Below, in pieces: positions 1 through 6,478 of a stretch of 10,261 nt of DNA. Origin of the DNA: Pseudomonas sp. PGPPP3 (GTDB taxonomy: Bacteria > Pseudomonadota > Gammaproteobacteria > Pseudomonadales > Pseudomonadaceae); contig NKIE01000064.1 of assembly GCA_002256055.1 (NCBI GenBank), forward strand, positions 1 to 10,261. Reading direction: 5' to 3'. Positions within the stretch are counted from its first letter, which is position 1; each line of letters starts with the position of its first letter. Under the pieces are notes generated by a model, which was given only the letters and a program-made list of their open reading frames with translations, ran no database searches and was not told the origin of the DNA. Both the position numbers and the translations under genes were made by a program.

Positions 1-92
1 TGCTGCGCTCACTACAACATATCCAGCGGGTGCTGCTGCACAGCCAGGAACTGACGCAACCCACCGACCTCAACGCCCTGGTAGCCCCCTGA
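1..92 (+). CDS. C-terminal end of an unidentified protein (partial gene)
   Basis: An open frame enters from the left edge and ends at TGA 90-92. Only about 29 residues are visible, starting LRSLQHIQRVLLHSQ and ending LNALVAP. This is too little to assign a family. The stop lies one base before the ATG of the following hybrid sensor kinase, so the two genes are very probably co-transcribed and translationally coupled. That placement makes it a candidate partner of the kinase, for example a periplasmic binding protein or another signalling component, but this is inference only. The true start lies outside the window. Confidence 0.6.
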   Translation, partial: LRSLQHIQRVLLHSQELTQPTDLNALVAP

Positions 93-93
93 C

Positions 94-3000
94 ATGTGGC
101 AACGCCTGTCACTCAACGGCCGCATCATGCTGCCCCTGGGCCTGCTCTGGCTGCTCTCCGGGCTGGTCATCTTGTTGCTGTCCTGGCAAAGCAGCCAGGT
201 GCAACTGGAAAATCGTCTGGAAGAGCGCGCCCAGACCCTGATTGCCAGCGTGCAGATGACCGCCGAGACCGTCAGCCACATCAGCGACCTGCGCCGTGTG
301 GTGATGGCCTTGGGCGCCGAAAACGGCGTGCACGAACTACTGGTGGTCGCCGGCCAGCCGGCGCGAATCGTCGCCAGCACCAAGGGGGCCCAGCAAGGCA
401 TGCGCCTTGATCAACTGCCGGCACAAGAAGAGGGCGGCGAGATACTCACCCGCGTGCTGAGCACGCGTACGTTGCTACGCCACTTGGAGGTTGGTACTCA
501 CTACGACTACGCCAGCCCAATACTCCTGACCAACAGCCAGCTGAATGGCCAGGTGCGTACCCAAGGTGCCATCTATCTGGGCCTCGACATCACCAGCCTG
601 AACCGTCAGCTGAACCGTGAAATCCTTCAGCAAACCGCCTGGCTGATGCTTGCCACCGCCCTGATGCTCGGCGCCCTGGCCATGCTTCTAAGACGCCTGG
701 TACTGCAACCGCTGAACGCCCTGCTAAAAGGCATTTCCGCCAGCGATTCACAAAGCGTGCTGAACAACCTGGCGCAGATCCAGTCTGGCGAATTTGGCCT
801 GCTCGCCAGCACTCTACGCCGCCAATTACGGCGCGAACTTAAACACCACCAGCAGTCCGCCGAGGCGGCCGAACAGCTGCGCAAGAGTGAGGAGCTGTCG
901 CGCGCAATCATCAGCAACAGCACGGAAGGAATTATCACCCTGACCGCTGACGGCATCATCAGCAGCGTCAACCCAGCCGCAGAGCAGTTATTTGGCTACC
1001 AGGCTGGCGAACTGCTCGGCCACAAGATCGACATGCTCCTGCCACAACGCTTTCGCCAAGCCCATGATGGCTACCTGCGCCACTCCGCCCTGCATGCACC
1101 GCGCATCATCAACAAAACCCGCGATCTGTTCGGCCTACGCCAGAATGGCGAGGAGTTTGCTCTGGAGCTGTCCGTATCACCCTTGCAGATTGACGGACAG
1201 AAGGCCTTTGTCGGCATGCTGCGCGATATTTCAGCGCGCAAGCAGTACGAATGGGGGCTGGAGATCGCCCGCAGCGAAGCCGAAGACGCCAACCGTGCCA
1301 AGAGCGAATTTCTCGCCACCATGAGCCACGAGATCCGCACCCCCATGAACGGTGTGATCGGCATGGCTCAAGTACTGGCCGACACCGCGCTGACCAGCCA
1401 GCAGCAAGAGCTGGTGCACACCCTGCAGGTTTCCGCCAACCTGCTGCTGGGTTTACTCAACGACATTCTCGACCTGTCCAAAATCGAGGCGGGCATGCTG
1501 CAGCTCGAACAGGTGCCCTGCGACTGGGAGGCCATCCTGCTCGACGCGCTCAAGCTGCTGCAGCCCCAGGCGCAGAAAAAGTCCCTGCAACTGCTCCTGT
1601 TGATCGATACCGACGTGCCATTGCAGATTCTCGGTGACCCACTGCGCCTGCGGCAGATCATCCTCAACCTGGTCAACAACGCGATCAAATTCACCCCCCA
1701 GGGGCACATCCACCTGCACCTCAGCGCAGGCCCGCGCTCTAATGGGCAAACCCACTACTGCCTGCAGATCCGCGACACGGGAATCGGCATGACGCCCGAG
1801 CAGCAGGCCAAGCTGTTCAGGCCCTTTACCCAGGCAGACTCATCGACTACCCGCTCGTTCGGCGGCAGCGGCCTCGGCCTGTCGATCAGCCGCAGGTTGC
1901 TGTTTCTGATGCAGGGCGACATCAGCGTCAGCAGCCAACCTGAGCGAGGCAGTTGCTTCAGCCTTAATCTCCCACTGCGCAACTCGGCACCTACCACCAA
2001 CACGGCAGCCGTGCTGCAAAGCGATAAACAGCTGCTGCTGCTCGATCCCCAGCCTCTCAACCTAGCCATCGTCCAGGCCGCCCTGGCCCCCTTGGGCTAT
2101 CGCGTGGAGCAACGCTACGACCTCACGCAAGCGTTGCCGGCACATGACTTACTGCTGGTCTGCGACAGTTTCAGCGAGCCATTGCCAGCAACCGCCAACC
2201 CGCGACGCCTGTGGCTGTGTGATCAGGCAGCAAACACCGCGCAAAGCAACGATCCCACGCGCCTGAATCGGCCACTGGCTCAGGAGCAGTTGCGTGCAGC
2301 GGTGCAATTGGCCCTCAGCAACGCGCCGCAAAGCGGCCCACAGACAGCCAGCACCGCACGCCAGCAAAACCAGTTACACGGCCACGTGCTGGTGGTCGAG
2401 GACACCGCCATCAACCAGACCGTGCTCAAAGCCATGCTCACGCCCTTCGGCCTGCGCTTGAGTTTTGCCGATAATGGCCAACTCGGCGTTGAAGCCACAC
2501 AGCAGCACGATTACGACCTGATCCTGATGGATTGCCTAATGCCAGTGCTCGACGGCTTTGCAGCCACTCAGGCTATCCGCGCCTGGGAGCAGCAACAGGG
2601 CAAGCGCCGTACGCCAATCATTGCGCTGACGGCCAATGCCTATGAAGAAATTCGCCAGCGCTGCCAGGCCGCGGGCATGGATGACTTCCTCAGCAAGCCG
2701 ATCGTGCGAGATACGTTGATCGAGTGCCTACAGCGCCACCTGCCCGCAGGCCTCTCGGCAGCCAGCCCGCAACCGGCTGCCGAGGAGTCTGACCGGAGCA
2801 TCACCGAGCAGGCTGACCAGCGAGTCCTGCTGCTGGCCGAACAACTGGGGCAGGCCACCATGCTGTATTTGCTGGAAGAGTTTCAGCGCCATGCTCTGAG
2901 CTTTGCCGACGAACTGCTCCAGGCCCTCGACCACGACGACTGGAGCACCGCCCAACGCATGGTGCACAGCCTCAAGGGCAGCTCAGGAACACTCGGCATG

Positions 3001-3207
3001 GATGCCCTCAGCCAGCACGCGGCGGCCCTGGAACTGCGCATCAAGGCCGGCGCAGGCGCTGAACCCATCAGCGCGTTGCGCATGGCCGCTCAAGACCTGC
3101 ATGACGACATTAAACGCACCGTCCACGGCGCTCTAGAAACCTGCCGGAACATTACTGCGACGCCTGCAGAGTCCGCATCTGAGTCACTGTCAGCGCCGTT
3201 GCCATAG
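94..3207 (+). CDS. Unorthodox hybrid sensor histidine kinase (PAS–HisKA–HATPase–pseudoREC–REC–HPt)
   Basis: This is a 1037-residue inner-membrane phosphorelay kinase of BarA/TorS-like layout. TM1 spans about residues 13-31, a roughly 150-residue presumed periplasmic sensor domain follows, and TM2 is about 182-199. A HAMP-like linker (200-250) and a PAS domain (about 266-380) come next. The HisKA motif SHEIRTPMNG puts the phosphoacceptor at H412. The ATPase shows an N-box (NLVNNAIKFT, 525-534), DTGIGM (561-566) and GGSGLGLSI (590-598). Residues 645-742 look like a degenerate receiver. A true receiver (764-883) has D770, phosphoacceptor D813, T846 and K868. The C-terminal HPt carries H958 in VHSLKGSSG. 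All residues for a His-Asp-His relay are present, so a separate response regulator outside the window is expected. The ligand is unknown because I do not recognise the sensor domain. There is no strong Shine-Dalgarno; the start follows the upstream stop by one base. The 3' end overlaps folA by 18 bp. Confidence 0.93.
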   Translation: MWQRLSLNGRIMLPLGLLWLLSGLVILLLSWQSSQVQLENRLEERAQTLIASVQMTAETVSHISDLRRVVMALGAENGVHELLVVAGQPARIVASTKGAQQGMRLDQLPAQEEGGEILTRVLSTRTLLRHLEVGTHYDYASPILLTNSQLNGQVRTQGAIYLGLDITSLNRQLNREILQQTAWLMLATALMLGALAMLLRRLVLQPLNALLKGISASDSQSVLNNLAQIQSGEFGLLASTLRRQLRRELKHHQQSAEAAEQLRKSEELSRAIISNSTEGIITLTADGIISSVNPAAEQLFGYQAGELLGHKIDMLLPQRFRQAHDGYLRHSALHAPRIINKTRDLFGLRQNGEEFALELSVSPLQIDGQKAFVGMLRDISARKQYEWGLEIARSEAEDANRAKSEFLATMSHEIRTPMNGVIGMAQVLADTALTSQQQELVHTLQVSANLLLGLLNDILDLSKIEAGMLQLEQVPCDWEAILLDALKLLQPQAQKKSLQLLLLIDTDVPLQILGDPLRLRQIILNLVNNAIKFTPQGHIHLHLSAGPRSNGQTHYCLQIRDTGIGMTPEQQAKLFRPFTQADSSTTRSFGGSGLGLSISRRLLFLMQGDISVSSQPERGSCFSLNLPLRNSAPTTNTAAVLQSDKQLLLLDPQPLNLAIVQAALAPLGYRVEQRYDLTQALPAHDLLLVCDSFSEPLPATANPRRLWLCDQAANTAQSNDPTRLNRPLAQEQLRAAVQLALSNAPQSGPQTASTARQQNQLHGHVLVVEDTAINQTVLKAMLTPFGLRLSFADNGQLGVEATQQHDYDLILMDCLMPVLDGFAATQAIRAWEQQQGKRRTPIIALTANAYEEIRQRCQAAGMDDFLSKPIVRDTLIECLQRHLPAGLSAASPQPAAEESDRSITEQADQRVLLLAEQLGQATMLYLLEEFQRHALSFADELLQALDHDDWSTAQRMVHSLKGSSGTLGMDALSQHAAALELRIKAGAGAEPISALRMAAQDLHDDIKRTVHGALETCRNITATPAESASESLSAPLP

Positions 3208-3702
3208 CTGGTAGGCATGGGCCGGTAGCGCCTCGACGGCAGGGTGTTCTTCCACCTTGGCCAAACGCCACTCGGCCTCGCTGAACGCTGGAAACCAGGC
3301 ATCGCCTGCCGGGGTCAGGGCCACGCGAGTCAGGTACAAACGCTCGGCCTGCGCCAGGGCTTGCTCGTAGAGCTGCGCGCCGCCGATCAGCATCAGCTCG
3401 TCGACGCCCTGGGCACGCGCCCACTCATCGGCGCGCAGGATCGCGGCGTCCAGGCTGGCAAACACCTCGGCACCTTCCAGGTGCAAATCCGGCTGGCGGC
3501 TGACCACCAGGTTGAGACGCCCCGGTAGCGGACGGCCCAACGAATCCCAGGTTTTGCGCCCCATGATGATTGGCTTGCCGAGGGTTCGGGCCTTGAAGTG
3601 CTTGAGATCCGCCGGCAGGTGCCAGGGCAATTGGTTGTTGCAGCCAATCACGGCGTTATCCGCAACGGCAGCAATCAGACAGAGGGGTAGGGTCGTATTC
3701 AT
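3190..3702 (-). CDS. folA: Dihydrofolate reductase
   Basis: A 170-residue cytoplasmic enzyme that reduces dihydrofolate to tetrahydrofolate with NADPH, regenerating the cofactor consumed by thymidylate synthase. Family signatures are clear: the Met20-loop region with VIGCNNQLPWHLPADL (18-33), where D32 corresponds to the catalytic Asp27 of the E. coli enzyme and W27 to Trp22; the cofactor-binding stretch IIMGRKTWDSLGRPLPGR (45-62); and LIGGAQLY (105-112). Length is typical of chromosomal bacterial DHFR. The ATG at 3702 is chosen because the family begins just before the LIAA strand. A GTG at 3738 would add 12 residues without family support. No obvious Shine-Dalgarno precedes the chosen ATG. 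The gene lies 55 bp downstream of the diguanylate cyclase on the same strand and may share its transcript. Its last 18 bp overlap the 3' end of the hybrid kinase gene. Confidence 0.96.
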   Translation of the reverse strand: MNTTLPLCLIAAVADNAVIGCNNQLPWHLPADLKHFKARTLGKPIIMGRKTWDSLGRPLPGRLNLVVSRQPDLHLEGAEVFASLDAAILRADEWARAQGVDELMLIGGAQLYEQALAQAERLYLTRVALTPAGDAWFPAFSEAEWRLAKVEEHPAVEALPAHAYQLWQRR

Positions 3703-3757
3703 GCCGGCGATAATAACGTGATGGCCGCGGCAAAACACCCTAGGGCCTGTTGCGGCG
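3703..3757. other. Short intergenic gap between cyclase stop and folA start
   Basis: This 55-bp gap holds an imperfect inverted repeat: GCCGC at 3724-3728 faces GCGGC at 3752-3756, with further AACA/TGTT pairing inside and a CCCTAGGG palindrome (3738-3745) at the tip. No T-tract follows on the minus strand, so it is not a convincing intrinsic terminator. An AT-rich TATTAT (minus strand, 3715-3710) resembles a -10 element, but no acceptable -35 sits at the right distance. Confidence 0.35.
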
Positions 3758-4930
3758 TCATAGGTTCAGGAGTTTGACCACCGCGCGGTTGCGCCCCTGG
3801 GCCTTGGCCGCGTAGAGCGCTTCGTCTGCCAGCCGCTGGGCCTCTTCCAGGCCATTGGGCTGGGGGCTTGGCCAGTAGGCGACGCCGATGCTCAGGGTCA
3901 CCACCTGGGCCTCGCCCGCCTGCGCATGGGGCAGCGCCAACGCCTCAACGTCGGCGCGGATGCGTTCGGCCAGTTCCAGCATCGCCGCCTGGCTGGCGCC
4001 CACCCAGAGACCGACGAACTCCTCGCCGCCATAGCGCGCCAGTATGTCCAGCGGGCGCTGAGCATGCTGGCCAAGGGTCCGTGCCACGGCCTGCAAAGCC
4101 AGATCGCCAGCGGCGTGGCCGTAGTGGTCGTTGTAGGCCTTGAAGTGATCGACATCCAGCATCAGCACCGCCACCGGCTGTTGACTGCGCATCGCCTGAC
4201 GCCAGCTGCGACTGGCGCGCTCGCTGAACGCACGGCGATTAAGCAGGCCGGTGAGGAAGTCGCGCTCGGCAATGTCCTGCATCAGCCCCTCAGCGAGAAA
4301 GGTTTCGCGCGACGAGTATTCGAGGAAATAACACCCAAAGGCGCCGATCAGATTGGCCGAGCCAAGAATAATCGCGTTTGGCAGCAGCACCTGCACCGGC
4401 ATGCCAGTAAGAAGCTCTGCCGCGAGGTAGCCAGCAAAGATCAGCCAGCCACAAATGCTCGCCGTAATAAAACGCAGACCGGCAAGAAAGTAGAAAAACA
4501 CCGTCATCAGGATGACGCCCTCATAGGGCAGGGCAAATTCATGGACACGGGCCAGCCAGATCACCCCATCCACGGCGAGGCCGCCAATCACCGCACTCGC
4601 GCCGACCACCCACTGCAGCCGCAGCGTCCAGCGACGATTGAAGGTCGCCCACAGATTGAACAGCAGCACCGGATACAGCACACAGCGCAGCGCCACGCTC
4701 TGCAGGCGAAACGCTTCAGGCAGCATGAGCAGATCGAATGCCGTGAACAGCAGCCACATCAGGATGGCCACCAGCAAACCACCGCGCATGCGCAGCAGGT
4801 GAGCCTGGGCATGATAAGTACGAAACGCCGGCTCCAGCTCGCCGGCAAAGCGCAGCCAGGTAAAGCCGCTGCGCAATTGGCGCAGGTAGACAGAGTCCTG
4901 ATTGACCCATTCAAGGCTGGGGAGCTGCAT
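3758..4930 (-). CDS. Membrane-bound diguanylate cyclase (GGDEF domain)
   Basis: A 390-residue protein that should make cyclic di-GMP from two GTP. Numbered from the chosen start, about six hydrophobic segments fall between residues 50 and 203 and form an integral membrane sensor region that I cannot assign to a named domain. The GGDEF domain (about 222-385) begins with RDFLTGLLNRRAF, has the metal-binding LDVDHFKAYND region (258-268), the active-site GGEEF (301-305) and ends with DEALYAAKAQGRN. An RPLD motif five residues before GGEEF is a canonical inhibitory I-site, so product feedback inhibition is likely. No EAL domain is present. The start at 4930 is preferred because GAGAT lies about six bases upstream. 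An in-frame ATG at 4951 (397 residues) has no ribosome binding site. It is divergent from the DUF2868 gene and 55 bp upstream of folA. Confidence 0.93.
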   Translation of the reverse strand: MQLPSLEWVNQDSVYLRQLRSGFTWLRFAGELEPAFRTYHAQAHLLRMRGGLLVAILMWLLFTAFDLLMLPEAFRLQSVALRCVLYPVLLFNLWATFNRRWTLRLQWVVGASAVIGGLAVDGVIWLARVHEFALPYEGVILMTVFFYFLAGLRFITASICGWLIFAGYLAAELLTGMPVQVLLPNAIILGSANLIGAFGCYFLEYSSRETFLAEGLMQDIAERDFLTGLLNRRAFSERASRSWRQAMRSQQPVAVLMLDVDHFKAYNDHYGHAAGDLALQAVARTLGQHAQRPLDILARYGGEEFVGLWVGASQAAMLELAERIRADVEALALPHAQAGEAQVVTLSIGVAYWPSPQPNGLEEAQRLADEALYAAKAQGRNRAVVKLLNL

Positions 4931-5065
4931 GGCGGATCTCGGTTTGACCATCGTTATTGTTATTGCCCTAGACTAGCCCGCCGTGGCCCTGCGCGCAGCA
5001 GCTCTGTACAGGCATGTACCGACACCGCACCAGCAGCGGTTATCCTCTGCTGACGATTATCAGCC
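4931..5065. promoter_or_regulatory. Divergent intergenic region between cyclase and DUF2868 operon
   Basis: This 135-bp stretch must hold the start signals for the + strand operon and probably those of the cyclase. For the + strand, TTGACC (4944-4949) and TAGACT (4969-4974) resemble sigma-70 -35 and -10 boxes, but the 19-bp spacing is long, so the call is weak. It also contains an AT-rich block (4951-4965), a dyad at 5006-5019 and a second one, CAGCAG (5031-5036) against CTGCTG (5047-5052), just before the DUF2868 start. No convincing minus-strand promoter was found. Confidence 0.4.
5006..5019. repeat. Inverted repeat GTACA-N4-TGTAC, possible operator
   Basis: The sequence GTACAGGCATGTAC is a perfect 5-bp dyad with a 4-bp spacer, placed midway between two divergent genes, where a regulator could affect both. 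It does not fit the LexA spacing (CTG-N10-CAG). Short dyads occur by chance, so the operator role is only a suggestion. Confidence 0.25.
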
Positions 5066-6478
5066 ATGAGCCAGCGTGTGAGCGATTCTCCCGACGCCAC
5101 CTTCCACCCCAGCCCACTCGAACAGCTCTGGCTGTGCGAGACCATCCGCCTGCGCGAAGCTCAGGGCCAGCGCCTGGATGACCGCGAGGCCAATCGCCAC
5201 GCCCGCGCCGCCGGCGGCGACCTCGCCCAACGAATTCAGGCCCGCGCCCTGTGGCTGGCGCGCCGTGATGGCCTGCTCGACGCCTTGCAGCATTATCGTC
5301 ACGGCGCCCGCCTGGCCCTGATCGTGCTGAGCATGCTGGCCCTGCTCAGCGGTGCAGGCCTGGCCTTGGCCGCCTTGGGCGACGGTCAACGTCCGGTCAA
5401 TCTCTTCTGGGCCTTGGGCAGCCTGCTGGGCCTTAATTGGCTGCTGCTCGCCGGCTGGTTGCTCAGCTGGGCATTCGCCCGTCCAGGCTCCGCGACTCTG
5501 GCCCACGCCTGGCGCTGGCTGAGCCTGCGCGCCGCCGCCGATGTACGCGCCGGCCACCTGGCCGCCGCCCTGCCCAACCTGCTGCAGCCTCATCAGCTAA
5601 ACCGCTGGGGCCTGGGTCTGCTCAGCCATGGCCTGTGGCTGCTGACCCTGAGCGCCGCCCTGCTGATGCTGCTGGCCCTGCTCAGCACCCGCCGCTATGG
5701 CTTTGTCTGGGAGACCACCCTGCTCGGCAGCGACAGCTTCGTCAGCCTGACCCAGAGCCTCGGCGCCCTGCCGGCTCTGCTCGGTTTCAGTCAGCCCGAC
5801 AGCGCCCTGATCCGTGCCAGCGGCGATCTCGCCCTGACCCAAGAAAGCGCCCGCCAGGTCTGGGCCGGCTGGCTGCTTGGGGTTTTTGTGGTGTTCGGCC
5901 TGCTGCCGCGCCTGCTGCTCGCCCTGCTCTGTCTCGGCGCCTGGCGCCACGGCCTGCGCCGCTTGCGTCTAGACCTGACGCTGCCGGCCTACCAGGTGCT
6001 GCACCACGACCTGCAACCGGACAGCGAACGCCTGGGCATCCTCGACCTGGCCCCACCGCTGCCGGAACAAAGCGCCGCCACCGGCCAGGTACACAACAGC
6101 CGCGGCGCCCTGCTGGTAGCGATCGAGCTGGACAGCCAGCGCCCCTGGCCGCCCAGCCTGCCCACCGGCGTGGCCGATGGCGGTGTACTCGACAGCCGCG
6201 AGCAGCGCCAGCAACTGCTAGAGCGGCTCAGCCACACGCCGCCAGCACGCCTGGCGATTGCCTGTGACCCACGCCGTTCGCCGGACCGAGGCACCCTGGC
6301 GCTGCTCGCCGAGCTGGCCCGCAGCGCCGCCGGCACGCGCATCTGGCTGCTGCCACCGCCGGCAGGCGAGACGCTGGACAACCAGCGCCTGGGCGACTGG
6401 CAGCAAGCCCTGACGCAGCTGCACTTAGCCTACGCCGACAGCCCACCGCTGGCCTGGCTGGAGACCGGCCATGAATGA
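5066..6478 (+). CDS. DUF2868-family membrane protein of unknown function
   Basis: A 470-residue leucine- and alanine-rich inner-membrane protein. Residues 20-75 form a charged, helical N-terminal region with the pattern LCETIRLRE and LDDREANRHA. Four hydrophobic segments follow at about 81-104, 112-137, 184-207 and 265-292, with a roughly 55-residue loop between the third and fourth. The C-terminal 170 residues are soluble and look alpha/beta: strands GALLVAIEL (347-355), RLAIACDP (395-402) and TRIWLLPPP (424-432) alternate with predicted helices, and a CDPRRSPDRG motif is notable. I assign it to DUF2868 from memory of this gene pair. No catalytic activity is known to me. The ATG at 5066 has no clear Shine-Dalgarno, but an in-frame stop at 5051-5053 limits upstream alternatives. 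Its end overlaps the GTPase gene by 8 bp (ATGAATGA), so the two are almost certainly translated together and may form a complex at the membrane. Confidence 0.85.
   Translation: MSQRVSDSPDATFHPSPLEQLWLCETIRLREAQGQRLDDREANRHARAAGGDLAQRIQARALWLARRDGLLDALQHYRHGARLALIVLSMLALLSGAGLALAALGDGQRPVNLFWALGSLLGLNWLLLAGWLLSWAFARPGSATLAHAWRWLSLRAAADVRAGHLAAALPNLLQPHQLNRWGLGLLSHGLWLLTLSAALLMLLALLSTRRYGFVWETTLLGSDSFVSLTQSLGALPALLGFSQPDSALIRASGDLALTQESARQVWAGWLLGVFVVFGLLPRLLLALLCLGAWRHGLRRLRLDLTLPAYQVLHHDLQPDSERLGILDLAPPLPEQSAATGQVHNSRGALLVAIELDSQRPWPPSLPTGVADGGVLDSREQRQQLLERLSHTPPARLAIACDPRRSPDRGTLALLAELARSAAGTRIWLLPPPAGETLDNQRLGDWQQALTQLHLAYADSPPLAWLETGHE

Noticed and set aside
3724..3756. Intrinsic terminator after the diguanylate cyclase
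   Set aside because: The inverted repeat is imperfect with a 5-nt bulge and no T-tract follows, so termination cannot be claimed.
5004..5019. LexA (SOS) box in the divergent intergenic region
   Set aside because: CTG at 5004-5006 is not followed by CAG at the required spacing; the sequence reads TAC there.
3926..5053. 375-codon open frame on the + strand, antisense to the diguanylate cyclase
   Set aside because: The product is rich in Gln, His and Arg with no recognisable domain, and the opposite strand encodes a clear GGDEF protein. It is a GC-driven shadow.
5437..6267. 276-codon open frame on the + strand in another frame of the DUF2868 gene
   Set aside because: The translation is Arg/Pro/Ala-rich low-complexity sequence typical of an out-of-frame reading of GC-rich DNA.
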